From the NCBI GenBank assembly GCA_025354985.1, contig JANXLU010000004.1, forward strand, positions 1 to 38,535: a DNA stretch of 38,535 bases. Direction: 5' to 3'. The position numbers and the translations under genes were made by a program. Positions within the stretch are counted from its first letter, which is position 1. Every line of letters starts with the position of its first letter. This stretch comes from Chloroflexota bacterium. Lineage in GTDB: Bacteria; Chloroflexota; Anaerolineae; J036; Brachytrichaceae. A model generated the notes under the pieces. That model was not told the origin of the DNA. It worked only from the letters and a program-made list of their open reading frames with translations, and made no database searches. This document shows, one piece after another, positions 16,613 through 26,255 of the stretch.

Positions 16613-16672
16613 CGGATTGCTTTCGGAGGCGTGTTTTGGGGAACGTGCAGGTCACGCCATTGCATAAATATT

Positions 16673-17101
16673 ATGAAAAAAGCGTTGTTTGAAGGTTTGG
16701 TTCGAGATGAAAATGGCGATGCTTGCATGGTGGGTCATGTTGGGGCGGATCCCGTATATATCGTTTCCGATGGCGGATTTACCTATCATGTAGACGCCCA
16801 TCGGGTGGATGAACAAGTTATGGCCGTCTTTGCCGAGCAGGTGAAGGACCACCAGCCCGAGGTGAGCGAAGGGATTTTAAAAATGATGGGTAAGGCCGAT
16901 CTGTTTATGAAGGCCCAGGTCGACAGTAATCTAAAAAACTTTGATAAAAACATGGATAGTATTTATCAAATCGGCATCCCAGAAAACGCCCGTGTCATGC
17001 TTGGCATGATGGGCTTTCACGTCATCATCAATCGTCACGGCGAAATGGTTCGCCTCGAGCTGCCATCTCAATCGGGCCCGACGGGCCAAATTGATGAATA
17101 G
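16673..17101 (+). CDS. Conserved hypothetical protein
   Basis: A 142-residue soluble protein beginning MKKALFEGLVRDENGDACMV. It has an N-terminal beta-rich part (VYIVSDGGFTYHVDAHRVD) and a C-terminal helical part (MGKADLFMKAQVDSNLKNF). I recognise a similar layout, 'FEGLV-D-E-G' then 'GF--H---E-VD', from hypothetical proteins of other Chloroflexota, but no function is known to me. The ATG at 16673 is preferred over in-frame TTG/GTG codons upstream because homologue-like text starts there. It is probably expressed with the oxidoreductase 28 nt downstream. Confidence 0.75.
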   Translation: MKKALFEGLVRDENGDACMVGHVGADPVYIVSDGGFTYHVDAHRVDEQVMAVFAEQVKDHQPEVSEGILKMMGKADLFMKAQVDSNLKNFDKNMDSIYQIGIPENARVMLGMMGFHVIINRHGEMVRLELPSQSGPTGQIDE

Positions 17102-17129
17102 AAACGGCACCCTAAAATAAACATTCCTC

Positions 17130-18452
17130 ATGACGTTGAATACTGAAAATCCACTGCGACTGCTTTTGATTGGGGCAGGTAATCGGGGAGCGCGCGTGTA
17201 TGGCGACTATGGACTGCATCACCCGCATGAAGTTGAATTTATAGGCGTTGCCGAACCGGACCCAACCCGGCGCGCACGGTTTGCAACGGAGCATGACGTT
17301 GAGCCAACGATGCAAACACCATCGTGGAATGAATTGTTGGCGATGCAAAAACAAGCGGACGCCGTGGTCATCTGCACACAAGATCAGATGCACGTGGAAC
17401 CAACACTTGCAGCGCTTCGCGCCGGATATGACGTGTTATTGGAAAAGCCAATGGCCACCTCGGCTGCGGACTGTCTAGCGCTCGTGACAGAGGCCGAGCG
17501 CCTGGGGCGCACCCTGCAAATCTGTCATGTGCTGCGCTATGCCCCGTTCTTTACCAAGCTTTATGAGGTGGTGAATAGTGGTGTGCTGGGCGAGGTGATC
17601 ACGATTGATCATCGGGAAAACGTCAGCTGGTGGCACATGGCCCACAGCTTTGTGCGCGGCAATTGGCGAAATCAGGAGCAGAGTGCCCCCATGATTTTGG
17701 CAAAGTGTTGTCACGATCTGGACATTCTGACCTGGGTGATGCGCCAGACCGTGAGCCGTCTTGGTTCGTTTGGTTCGCTCAGCCACTATGCGCACACGCA
17801 TGCGCCTGAACATGCGCCGGCCCGGTGCACAGAAGACTGCGCGGTCGCCAGTGAGTGCATTTTCTATGCACCGCGTCTGTATCACGCCTGGCCGGTTGGC
17901 GCCGCGGCTTCTCATCCGGCGCGATCAGGCTTCTTTGAGAAGCATGACTTTATGTTGCATGCTTTGGAAGGCGGGCAAACACCAGAAAGCCGCTGGGATC
18001 GCCTGAAAACGAGTGATTATGGGCGGTGTGTTTATCACTGTGACAATGATGTGGTGGATCATCAAGTCATCGCCATGCAGTTCGAGCGCGGAGCAACGTG
18101 TACATTTACGATGCACGGGCACAGTGATCGGGAGGGCCGGACGCTGCGAATCGATGGGACCAAAGCCACACTGATCGGTGATTTTGCACACGCGCCATAT
18201 CCACAGTTTTTTACACTGCACCCGCACGGAACGGATCGGGTTGAGCGGATAGACATCAGTGCGGGTGAATCCGGTCACGGAGGCGGTGATGAAGGCGTCA
18301 TCCGCGACTTTTTAGCCGGGCTTCATGGAAAACCTTCAATCCATCAGACAACCGCCCGCGCGTCCCTGCAAAGCCATATGCTCGCATTTGCATCCGAATA
18401 TTCGCGCACACACGGCGGTGTGGTGGTCGACATGCTGAAATTTGCAGGATGA
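17130..18452 (+). CDS. Gfo/Idh/MocA family oxidoreductase
   Basis: A 440-residue NAD(P)-dependent sugar or cyclitol dehydrogenase. The Rossmann fold begins LRLLLIGAGNRGARVYG (9-25); the cofactor loop EKPM lies at 105-108; the catalytic region is MILAKCCHDLDIL, with K192 and H195. An unusual cysteine group, CTEDCAVASEC, lies near 233-243, beyond the usual family core. Substrates of this superfamily are diverse and not predictable here. It follows the conserved hypothetical gene closely and is convergent with the next minus-strand gene. Confidence 0.9.
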   Translation: MTLNTENPLRLLLIGAGNRGARVYGDYGLHHPHEVEFIGVAEPDPTRRARFATEHDVEPTMQTPSWNELLAMQKQADAVVICTQDQMHVEPTLAALRAGYDVLLEKPMATSAADCLALVTEAERLGRTLQICHVLRYAPFFTKLYEVVNSGVLGEVITIDHRENVSWWHMAHSFVRGNWRNQEQSAPMILAKCCHDLDILTWVMRQTVSRLGSFGSLSHYAHTHAPEHAPARCTEDCAVASECIFYAPRLYHAWPVGAAASHPARSGFFEKHDFMLHALEGGQTPESRWDRLKTSDYGRCVYHCDNDVVDHQVIAMQFERGATCTFTMHGHSDREGRTLRIDGTKATLIGDFAHAPYPQFFTLHPHGTDRVERIDISAGESGHGGGDEGVIRDFLAGLHGKPSIHQTTARASLQSHMLAFASEYSRTHGGVVVDMLKFAG

Positions 18453-18465
18453 CACGAGCTACGGG

Positions 18466-18828
18466 TCAACTGTTTTCGTCACCAATTATGAATGATCGCG
18501 GTTGGCTGGTATCGAACTGTTCAAGCGATGTTGAAACGGGCTTAAGAGGTTCCGGTTGAGGTGGTGGCCAGGCCTGCGGAACGATCATCCACTGGATTTG
18601 GGGTGGGCTGACGGGATGTCGTTGCTCGCCTGTGCGCACGCCCATGACATATGCCATCCAACCAAATAGCAAACCACCGGCTAAAAACCCCGCGATGGTT
18701 GCGCCGATCAAGCCAACACTTGGACCGTCCACCCGGAGCCCAATTGCGACAACAATCGTCACCACGAAGGCGATCAGAGCAATCGGAACCAAACTGGTAA
18801 TGCTGATCATTGGAGCGCCTCGAACCAT
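18466..18828 (-). CDS. Small membrane protein with Pro-rich cytoplasmic tail
   Basis: A 120-residue protein from the ATG at 18828 (MVRGAPMISIT); a second ATG 18 nt later is possible. Two transmembrane helices are visible (about 12-30 and 36-60, including GFLAGGLLFGWMAYVMG), followed by a tail rich in proline and glutamine (PPPQPEPLKP). The longer open frame that extends to 19284 runs antisense through two other genes and is rejected. TATACT ends 7 nt before the ATG. Function unknown. It is divergent from a 40-residue membrane protein gene. Confidence 0.6.
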   Translation of the reverse strand: MVRGAPMISITSLVPIALIAFVVTIVVAIGLRVDGPSVGLIGATIAGFLAGGLLFGWMAYVMGVRTGEQRHPVSPPQIQWMIVPQAWPPPQPEPLKPVSTSLEQFDTSQPRSFIIGDENS

Positions 18829-18835
18829 ACGACGA

Positions 18836-18841
18836 AGTATA
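18836..18841 (-). promoter_or_regulatory. -10-like TATACT, leaderless spacing
   Basis: TATACT on the minus strand ends 7 nt before the ATG at 18828. No Shine-Dalgarno is present in the gap. Confidence 0.5.
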
Positions 18842-18880
18842 CAGAACAAACGTTCTTTCGTCAAGGAGCGCGGATTTGGC

Positions 18881-18886
18881 GATAAT
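18881..18886 (+). promoter_or_regulatory. -10-like GATAAT before the 40-residue gene
   Basis: GATAAT ends 6 nt before the ATG at 18893. The 6 nt between (TGAAAT) contain no ribosome binding site. The spacing matches other leaderless candidates in the window. Confidence 0.45.
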
Positions 18887-18892
18887 TGAAAT

Positions 18893-19015
18893 ATGAACGC
18901 GAAAAAGGGCAAGGCGCAACGAAACCAAAAAGTATTTGCAATCGTCAGCCTGTTGGTGGTGACCGCAATGATCTTGAGCGCGGTGTTGTCTTCGATCGGT
19001 GGCCAACTGAGATAG
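18893..19015 (+). CDS. 40-residue single-helix membrane protein
   Basis: ATG at 18893 to TAG at 19013-19015 encodes 40 residues. A basic N-terminus, MNAKKGKAQRNQK, is followed by one transmembrane helix, VFAIVSLLVVTAMILSAVLS, and a short end, SIGGQLR. The 'K/R-rich then NQKVF-I-S' layout resembles small conserved membrane proteins I associate with Chloroflexota and Cyanobacteria, without known function. The gene has its own -10-like GATAAT and lies between divergent and co-directional genes. It is below the usual length cut-off. Confidence 0.6.
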   Translation: MNAKKGKAQRNQKVFAIVSLLVVTAMILSAVLSSIGGQLR

Positions 19016-19075
19016 GCTGGTACGGGACTTCCGCGCAGTTCGGTTCCAACATTAAACAGCGCATGATGTAGGTGG

Positions 19076-19081
19076 TATGTT
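19076..19081 (+). promoter_or_regulatory. -10-like TATGTT before the sugar dehydrogenase gene
   Basis: TATGTT ends 6 nt before the ATG at 19088. The hexamer is a weak match and the gap is TGGCGG, which could also act as a weak ribosome binding site if the transcript is longer. Confidence 0.3.
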
Positions 19082-19087
19082 TGGCGG

Positions 19088-20533
19088 ATGAGTGTATTTG
19101 GTTGGTCACGAGTCTGGCTGGTATTGAACATCGTTGCCCTGCTCGGGTGCACGAGTGGCACGCCAGCGCCCACCAAGCTCGCCCAAGCACCCACCACCGC
19201 GCCGTTTGACCGGGTGGCAATCCGCAAGGAAACTCCTAATGGCCCGACGACTTTGCTTGAAGGCGTGAGCGCACGAATGGTCACGGAGGTGGGCGCCTCA
19301 AATTTGCGGTTGGTTTATGACAAGAGCGCAAATGAGTTGCTGATGCTCGGGCCGGGCAATGAGATATGGGCGGTCAGCCTGACCGAAGCACATCCAAACA
19401 AGGAAAAACGTGTTACAAGTCGGGAGCTAAATTTGTTCAAGGGCGAACAGGTCAGCGGCATGCGTATGGCCGCCGATGGCAACTTATACGTGGTTTACAA
19501 CACCAAGCCCACGCCTGATACCACCCAAGCCGGCGTGATACGCGGGACCATGACGGCCACAGGCAAGCGGGATTGGAAACTCGCCGTGCGCACCGAACCA
19601 TATCCGGCGAGTAATACCAATTTTGATCATTTGTATAACGGTCTGACCTTTAGCCCAGACGGCAAATGGATGTATTTAAACGCCGGTTCGCGAACGGATC
19701 ATGGTGAAATCGAAAGCACCAAGGGCGTGTATCCGGGTCTGCGCGAGGTGCCATTGACGACGAAAGTGTTGCGCGTGCCTGCCAATGCCGACGGTCTGGT
19801 TTTGTCCAATGATGACGCCCAATTGCGCGCGGGTGGATATGTGTTTGTCGATGGAACGCGCAACGCTTACGATATGGCGTTTGCACCAAATGGTGACCTC
19901 ATCGCCGGTGACAACGGACCTGATTCGGATTATCCGGATGAAATAAACTGGTTGCGCGAAGGGCGGCACTATGGGTTTCCGTGGCGCTTTGGTGCATTTG
20001 ACAATCCACAACAGCTGCCAGCGTATGATCCTGCAACCGACAAGCGCTTGAGCCAGGACTTTGTTGCGGTAAAGGGAAAAACCTACGTCAATGACCCCAC
20101 GTATCCCAAGGCTCCGACGGCATTTACGGATCCAATTTTGAACCGTGGGCCGGCGGGCGCGTGGTACAAAGCGGACGATGGCAGCAACAAGAACGCGGGC
20201 AAGGAAGAAAAGCCGCTGGCCGGTATTACGCCGCATCGGTCACCGCTTGGGTTGAGCTTTGCCTTTGATCCGTCTTTCCCCGCCGATCTGCGGGGGACTA
20301 ATGACGACCCCACGTTGTTGTTTGTCAGCTGGGGCGCCGCCGGCAGCGATATCCCGGACAAGGGCTTTGACCTGCTGATGATGCGAATGCACAAGACCGT
20401 CGACAATTACGAGGCGCGAACGATTCAGGTCGCCAAAGATTTTAAAAATCCGATTGATACCGTGCTTGTCAAAAATAAACTGTATGTGCTCGAGTTTGGA
20501 AACGGCGCAATTTGGGAAATCACATTTGACTAA
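19088..20533 (+). CDS. PQQ-dependent sugar dehydrogenase-like lipoprotein
   Basis: A 481-residue secreted beta-propeller protein of the glucose/sorbosone dehydrogenase (GSDH) type, which oxidises sugars with PQQ as cofactor. The signal peptide ends in the lipobox VALLGC, C21 lipidated. Propeller signatures include GLTFSPDGKWMYLNAGSRTD, AYDMAFAPNGDLIAGDNGPD and EINWLREGRHYGFPWRFG, the last two being typical of the family's active-site face. The end, LYVLEFGNGAIWEITF, is the usual final blade. Cofactor and substrate are family inference. The argG gene follows after 71 nt. Confidence 0.85.
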   Translation: MSVFGWSRVWLVLNIVALLGCTSGTPAPTKLAQAPTTAPFDRVAIRKETPNGPTTLLEGVSARMVTEVGASNLRLVYDKSANELLMLGPGNEIWAVSLTEAHPNKEKRVTSRELNLFKGEQVSGMRMAADGNLYVVYNTKPTPDTTQAGVIRGTMTATGKRDWKLAVRTEPYPASNTNFDHLYNGLTFSPDGKWMYLNAGSRTDHGEIESTKGVYPGLREVPLTTKVLRVPANADGLVLSNDDAQLRAGGYVFVDGTRNAYDMAFAPNGDLIAGDNGPDSDYPDEINWLREGRHYGFPWRFGAFDNPQQLPAYDPATDKRLSQDFVAVKGKTYVNDPTYPKAPTAFTDPILNRGPAGAWYKADDGSNKNAGKEEKPLAGITPHRSPLGLSFAFDPSFPADLRGTNDDPTLLFVSWGAAGSDIPDKGFDLLMMRMHKTVDNYEARTIQVAKDFKNPIDTVLVKNKLYVLEFGNGAIWEITFD

Positions 20534-20571
20534 AGCTGTCAAAGAGACACACCAGCGTGGACATCGTCTAA

Positions 20572-21939
<1,368 letters not shown>

Positions 21940-21954
21940 TGCGCTGATTTCGGC

Positions 21955-22419
21955 ATGATGGTGATTTTTGAACCAGGCCGGGCCACCAGCGCGGATGCAG
22001 CTGAAATTTCGGCTTTGACCAATGCTGCATATGAGAAGTATGTAGCGCGGATCGGGCGCAAACCGCAACCGATGACCGCGCAGTATGCCGCGCTGATTGC
22101 CACGGAAGAGGTTTGGGTAACGCGGGATGTCGCTGGAATTTCCGGCGTACTTGTTTTAATGCCACAATCTGATCATGTACTGATCTACAGTATTGCCATT
22201 CGACCCACTGCGCAAAGATCGGGGCTTGGTCGGAGATTACTTGCACATGCAGAATCACGGTGTTGTCACTTCAGATTTGACGAGGTTCGACTGTATACCA
22301 ATCAGAGCATGATTGAAAACATTTCCTGGTATGAACGAGAGGGTTATGTTGAATCGGGTCGGGATGGGACGTCCGGGTTTCAGCGTGTAAATATGGTCAA
22401 GAGGATCTCATGCGCATAA
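21955..22419 (+). CDS. GNAT family N-acetyltransferase
   Basis: A 154-residue acetyl-CoA-dependent acyltransferase of the GNAT fold. Motif A reads IYSIAIRPTAQRSGLGRRLL, with the acetyl-CoA loop QRSGLG, and the C-terminal motif B part is NQSMIENISWYEREGYVES. The N-terminus AAEISALTNAAYEKY is typical of small GNATs. It lies 15 nt after argG and 28 nt before argC, so it is probably part of the arginine operon, but its substrate cannot be read from sequence. Two adjacent ATGs (21955, 21958) can serve as start. Confidence 0.85.
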   Translation: MMVIFEPGRATSADAAEISALTNAAYEKYVARIGRKPQPMTAQYAALIATEEVWVTRDVAGISGVLVLMPQSDHVLIYSIAIRPTAQRSGLGRRLLAHAESRCCHFRFDEVRLYTNQSMIENISWYEREGYVESGRDGTSGFQRVNMVKRISCA

Positions 22420-22447
22420 GCGATACGACGATTGCAGTGCATTTATT

Positions 22448-23383
22448 ATGAGCCACAAGATTTTCGTAGATGGTCAGGATGGCACCACTGGATTGAGGAT
22501 CCATGAATATTTGAGCGCACGCACGGACGTCGAGGTGTTGCGGATTGACCCGGATAAGCGCAAGGATGCCAGTGAGCGCCGACGCCTGCTAAACGAAGCG
22601 GACGTGGCGTTTTTGTGCCTGCCGGATGCCGCGGCGAAGGAGTCGGTTGCCATGGTCGAAAATCCCGATACATGCGTCATTGATGCCAGCAGTGCACACC
22701 GGATCAATCCAGACTGGGCCTACGGCGTGCCCGAGCTCTCCAGCGATTATCGTGACCGTGTACGCACCCACAAGCGTATCGCCAACCCCGGGTGTCATGC
22801 CACGGCATTTGTCGTGCCGATGAAACCGTTGGTTGATGCAAAGATTATTGATACGGCCGCGTCGATATGCAGCTATTCAATTACGGGATACACAGGCGGT
22901 GGCAAGAAGCGGATTGAACAGTATGAGCGCAAGGATGACCCCAAGCTGTCGAGCCCGCGACCTTATGCCATGGACTTGCACCACAAACATCTTCCGGAGA
23001 TGCGCGTGCATAGCGGTTTACGGCATGCGCCGGTGTTCAGCCCCATCATCGGAGATTTTGCGCGCGGGTTGGCTTGCACAACCTTGTTGCCAATCAGTCA
23101 AATGGGCATCACCGCACAAGAACTTCACTCCTGCCTGACCGAGCACTATGCCCGCGAGCAATATGTCCGCGTGATGCCGTTGAACGGCGCTGATAATTTG
23201 GATCGGGATCATTTTGATGTGCAAGGCAGCAACGACACGAACTTCGTGGATGTATTTGTGTTTGCCACTGATGAATGTGCGCTGCTCATTGGCCGTCTGG
23301 ATAACCTGGGCAAAGGCGCGAGTGGCGCGGCAATTCAGTGTATGAACATCCATTTGGGCTACCCCGAGGATCGCGGTTTATAG
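22448..23383 (+). CDS. argC: N-acetyl-gamma-glutamyl-phosphate reductase, type 2
   Basis: Reduces N-acetylglutamyl phosphate to the semialdehyde with NADPH, the third step of arginine synthesis. The protein has 311 residues, the shorter type 2 (uncommon) form rather than the 345-residue common form. Marks are the N-terminal FVDGQDGTTGLRIHEYL, IDASSAHR, WAYGVPEL and the catalytic cysteine C116 in ANPGCHATAF, then YSITGYTGGGKK. Its stop lies 2 nt before the GTG start of the ArgA-ArgG fusion, so the genes are one operon. Confidence 0.95.
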   Translation: MSHKIFVDGQDGTTGLRIHEYLSARTDVEVLRIDPDKRKDASERRRLLNEADVAFLCLPDAAAKESVAMVENPDTCVIDASSAHRINPDWAYGVPELSSDYRDRVRTHKRIANPGCHATAFVVPMKPLVDAKIIDTAASICSYSITGYTGGGKKRIEQYERKDDPKLSSPRPYAMDLHHKHLPEMRVHSGLRHAPVFSPIIGDFARGLACTTLLPISQMGITAQELHSCLTEHYAREQYVRVMPLNGADNLDRDHFDVQGSNDTNFVDVFVFATDECALLIGRLDNLGKGASGAAIQCMNIHLGYPEDRGL

Positions 23384-23385
23384 CA

Positions 23386-25320
23386 GTGGAAGCAAACATT
23401 CGCCCCGCCCTGGAGCTGGACGTTAGCGCGATCGTGGCGTTGGTGGGTGCCAATGCCCGCAAAGGCGGGTTGCTGCCCCGCAGCGAAGCCAGTATTCGCG
23501 CTCATCTGCACAATTTTGCCGTTGCCGAAGCGCTGGCGCAGCCGGCGCTAGAAGGCAATGCGGACACGGGTTCATTCGTGCCCGAGGCCCGCCAGATTAT
23601 TGGGTGCGGATCGCTTCTGCCGATGAGCACCACACTGGTGGAGCTGCGCTCGCTGGCGGTGGATGAGAACGAGCGCGGCACCGGGATTGGTCAGCGTTTG
23701 GTGGATTGGTTGGTAGAGGCGGCACGCGACCGAAAATTTGGGACGATATTTGCGCTCACACGGGCGGTGCCATTCTTTCAGCGGTGCGGGTTTGAGATCG
23801 TGCCCAAGGAATTATTCCCTGAAAAGGTGTGGCACGATTGCGTGGCCTGCCCGATGCTGGCGAACTGTGACGAAGTTGCCGTGATGATGACGTTGGAGGA
23901 TGATGTACCTCTCTCCGAGGAGGACATTATTCAAATGGCCCGGGCTGACGCCATCGATCGGGCGGCGGGAACGACCGTACCAAGTGCCTCGTTGCGCGCG
24001 ATCTCGAACAGCACAACCAAACGATCAAATAGCCGCAAGCGCAAAGCTGTAAACGCGGGCGACCTGCCGAACGTCAACAAGGTTGTTCTAGCGTACTCTG
24101 GCGGGCTTGACACGAGCGTGATTGTCCCCTGGCTCAGGGAGACTTATCAGTGCGAGGTTGTGTGCTTCACCGCCAACATCGGACAGCGCGAAAATTTTGA
24201 AGAGATCAAACGCAAGGCGCTCAGCAGCGGCGCCAGCAAGCACATTGTCCTGGATCTGCGCGATGAATTTGCCAATGAGTATTTGCTTCCGTTGGTGCAA
24301 AGCGGCGCAATATATGAATACAAGTACTTCTTGGGCAGCGCAATCTCGCGACCATTGATTGCCAAATATCAGGTGGAAATTGCCGCACAGGAGAGCGCCG
24401 ATGCCGTGGCACATGGCGCCACGGGCAAGGGTAATGACCAGGTGCGTCTGGAACTTAGCTACATGGCGCTAAATCCGCGCCTAAAAGTGATCGCCCCCTG
24501 GCGGGAGTGGGAATTTGACGGGCGCGAAGACCTGCTGCGGTATGCAAAGAAAATGAACGTGCTGGTTGCGCAGAGCGCGCGCAATTTGTACACGCGGGAT
24601 GAGAATCTCTGGCATATTGTTCACGAAGGCGGGCCGCTTGAAGATATTGATCGCGGAGAACCGGATGAACGCATGTTTCAATTTACCAAGAGCCCGGAAG
24701 ATGCTCCCGGCAAGCCCGAATATGTCGAGATCGACTTTGTCAGTGGTTTGCCCAAGCGGTTGAACGGCGCCAGCATGAGTGGTGCTGCGCTGATTGGTGA
24801 GCTAAATACCTTTGGTTCGCGGAACGGTATCGGCCGGATGGACTTGGTGGAGAATCGCCTGATCGGCATGAAGAGCCATGAAGTGGATGAAGTGCCCGGC
24901 GGTACTATTCTACGTGCGGCCCATATGGCGCTTGAAGAGATAACGCTGGATCGCGAGACCTATCACTTTAAGCAGCAAGTGTCGCTCAAGATGGCTGATC
25001 TTATTTACAATGGTCAGTGGTTTACACCGCTGCGGGATGCGCTGCAGGCATTTGTTGCGGTTACCCAACGTGATGTCACCGGTACCGTCAAGTTGAAACT
25101 ATATAAGGGTAACGTGATGCCGGTCGAGCGGAAGGCCAACTACTCGCTGTATCGCGAAGATGTCGCGACCTTTAATCGGGATGATGCCTACAACCATGCG
25201 GATGCCGGCGGGTTTATTCGATTGTTTGGCCTGCCCTTGCGGATAAAGTCTCAGGTTGACTTGAACCGTGCGGCCTTTGCGCCCCCCATGATATCCGCCA
25301 GCTCCGGCAAGCGGGATTGA
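23386..25320 (+). CDS. Bifunctional N-acetylglutamate synthase-argininosuccinate synthase fusion
   Basis: A 644-residue two-domain protein. Residues 1 to about 170 are a short-type ArgA (GNAT) domain: ELRSLAVDENERGTGIGQRL (86-105) with acetyl-CoA loop, FALTRAVPFFQRCGFE, and the family end KELFPEKVWHDC ... CDEVAVMM. A linker of about 55 residues rich in Ser, Arg and Lys follows. From about 229 a complete common-type ArgG starts with NKVVLAYSGGLDTSV and continues with GATGKGNDQVRLEL and GRMDLVENRLIGMKSHEV. One frame runs through both parts with no break. The GTG at 23386 is chosen because the in-frame ATG at 23338 is within argC. ArgA is more often found fused to ArgH. Confidence 0.9.
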   Translation: MEANIRPALELDVSAIVALVGANARKGGLLPRSEASIRAHLHNFAVAEALAQPALEGNADTGSFVPEARQIIGCGSLLPMSTTLVELRSLAVDENERGTGIGQRLVDWLVEAARDRKFGTIFALTRAVPFFQRCGFEIVPKELFPEKVWHDCVACPMLANCDEVAVMMTLEDDVPLSEEDIIQMARADAIDRAAGTTVPSASLRAISNSTTKRSNSRKRKAVNAGDLPNVNKVVLAYSGGLDTSVIVPWLRETYQCEVVCFTANIGQRENFEEIKRKALSSGASKHIVLDLRDEFANEYLLPLVQSGAIYEYKYFLGSAISRPLIAKYQVEIAAQESADAVAHGATGKGNDQVRLELSYMALNPRLKVIAPWREWEFDGREDLLRYAKKMNVLVAQSARNLYTRDENLWHIVHEGGPLEDIDRGEPDERMFQFTKSPEDAPGKPEYVEIDFVSGLPKRLNGASMSGAALIGELNTFGSRNGIGRMDLVENRLIGMKSHEVDEVPGGTILRAAHMALEEITLDRETYHFKQQVSLKMADLIYNGQWFTPLRDALQAFVAVTQRDVTGTVKLKLYKGNVMPVERKANYSLYREDVATFNRDDAYNHADAGGFIRLFGLPLRIKSQVDLNRAAFAPPMISASSGKRD

Positions 25321-25338
25321 CCCAACTGTAAACGGTAC

Positions 25339-26163
25339 TCAGCTTGGCCGGCTGGATCGAACGGGAATCGCACCGGAGACCCGGATGCCAAGCAGCACCG
25401 CCGCCCAGTAGCCCACATAGCCGATGGTTTCAAGAAGGGATGGCGCAGGTGTATAGCCCGCAAGCGTGCCCAAAATTTGACCGAGCAGAGATTCACCGGC
25501 CACAAACGGATTAAGATCCCAAATGGGCTCAATGATGAGGGGCAGGAAGCCGGCCTCCTGGAATTCGTGCACCGAGCGCGTGACCAGTCCCGCCGCAAAA
25601 ACGAGCAGCAGCAGACTGGTTATGTTGAAGAACAGCCTGAGGTTTAGGCGAACGGCGGCGGCATAGACCAGGTAGCCGAGCACGGTCGCCGCGGCCAACC
25701 CGAGCAATGCTCCGACGAGCGTTGCTGAACCATCCGCCTGAAAGGAGGCTGCACCCAGTAGCAGCGCAGTCTCAACACCTTCGCGAAACAGAGCAAAGAA
25801 CGTTACGCCAAACAAAGCCAGGGTGTGACCGCCGCGCAATGCCAAGGCTAGTTTTCCCTCAAGCTCACCCTTGATGTTGCGCGCCTGACGCCTCATCCAG
25901 AAAATCATCCATGTAAGCATCGCCACGGCGAATAACATCGTGGCGCCTTCGAAGAGTTGTTCGGCGGTTCCCTCCAATCTTGTGCCAATGGCATTGATGC
26001 CAAAGGCTAGCAGACCGCTAAGCGCCACCGCGGCCAAACAACCGGCCCACGCATAACGGGCCTGGCTCAGCTGGCCACTTTTGCGCAAAAAGCTGAATAC
26101 TATTCCGACAATCAACGTGGCCTCGAGGCCCTCACGCAGAACCAACAGTAAAGATATGAGCAT
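25339..26163 (-). CDS. FTR1 family high-affinity iron permease
   Basis: A 274-residue membrane protein of the FTR1/EfeU family, which moves ferric iron across the membrane. Seven transmembrane helices are expected. The two iron-binding REGxE motifs are intact: R10-E-G-L-E14 in the first helix and R127-E-G-V-E131 in the fourth. No EfeO, EfeB or cupredoxin partner is adjacent. It is divergent from a secreted hypothetical across a 140-bp gap with GTTAAC repeats. In other bacteria FTR1 genes are often iron-regulated, but no clear Fur box is seen. Confidence 0.9.
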   Translation of the reverse strand: MLISLLLVLREGLEATLIVGIVFSFLRKSGQLSQARYAWAGCLAAVALSGLLAFGINAIGTRLEGTAEQLFEGATMLFAVAMLTWMIFWMRRQARNIKGELEGKLALALRGGHTLALFGVTFFALFREGVETALLLGAASFQADGSATLVGALLGLAAATVLGYLVYAAAVRLNLRLFFNITSLLLLVFAAGLVTRSVHEFQEAGFLPLIIEPIWDLNPFVAGESLLGQILGTLAGYTPAPSLLETIGYVGYWAAVLLGIRVSGAIPVRSSRPS

Positions 26164-26239
26164 GGTTTGTAGTGTGTGTTAACTGGATGCAAGTTTAGCC
26201 CCAAACTGAATTCGTGTCACCCGGGAGACAACCGCGAGC

Positions 26240-26255
26240 GTTAACCTTGGTTAAC
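26240..26255. promoter_or_regulatory. GTTAAC-N4-GTTAAC motif between divergent genes
   Basis: The two hexamers GTTAAC (26240-26245 and 26250-26255) are each palindromic and spaced 4 nt apart. A third copy lies at 26178-26183 upstream of the FTR1 gene. This could be an operator for a dimeric regulator controlling both divergent genes, but no known regulator motif is matched. Confidence 0.3.

Noticed and set aside
18829-19284. Extended N-terminus of the minus-strand gene at 18466
   Set aside because: It would run antisense across the 40-residue gene and the lipoprotein signal of the sugar dehydrogenase, and it lies upstream of a good -10.
23338-23385. ATG start of the ArgA-ArgG fusion inside argC
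   Set aside because: It would add 16 residues without homology within argC; the GTG at 23386 directly after the argC stop fits the domain start.
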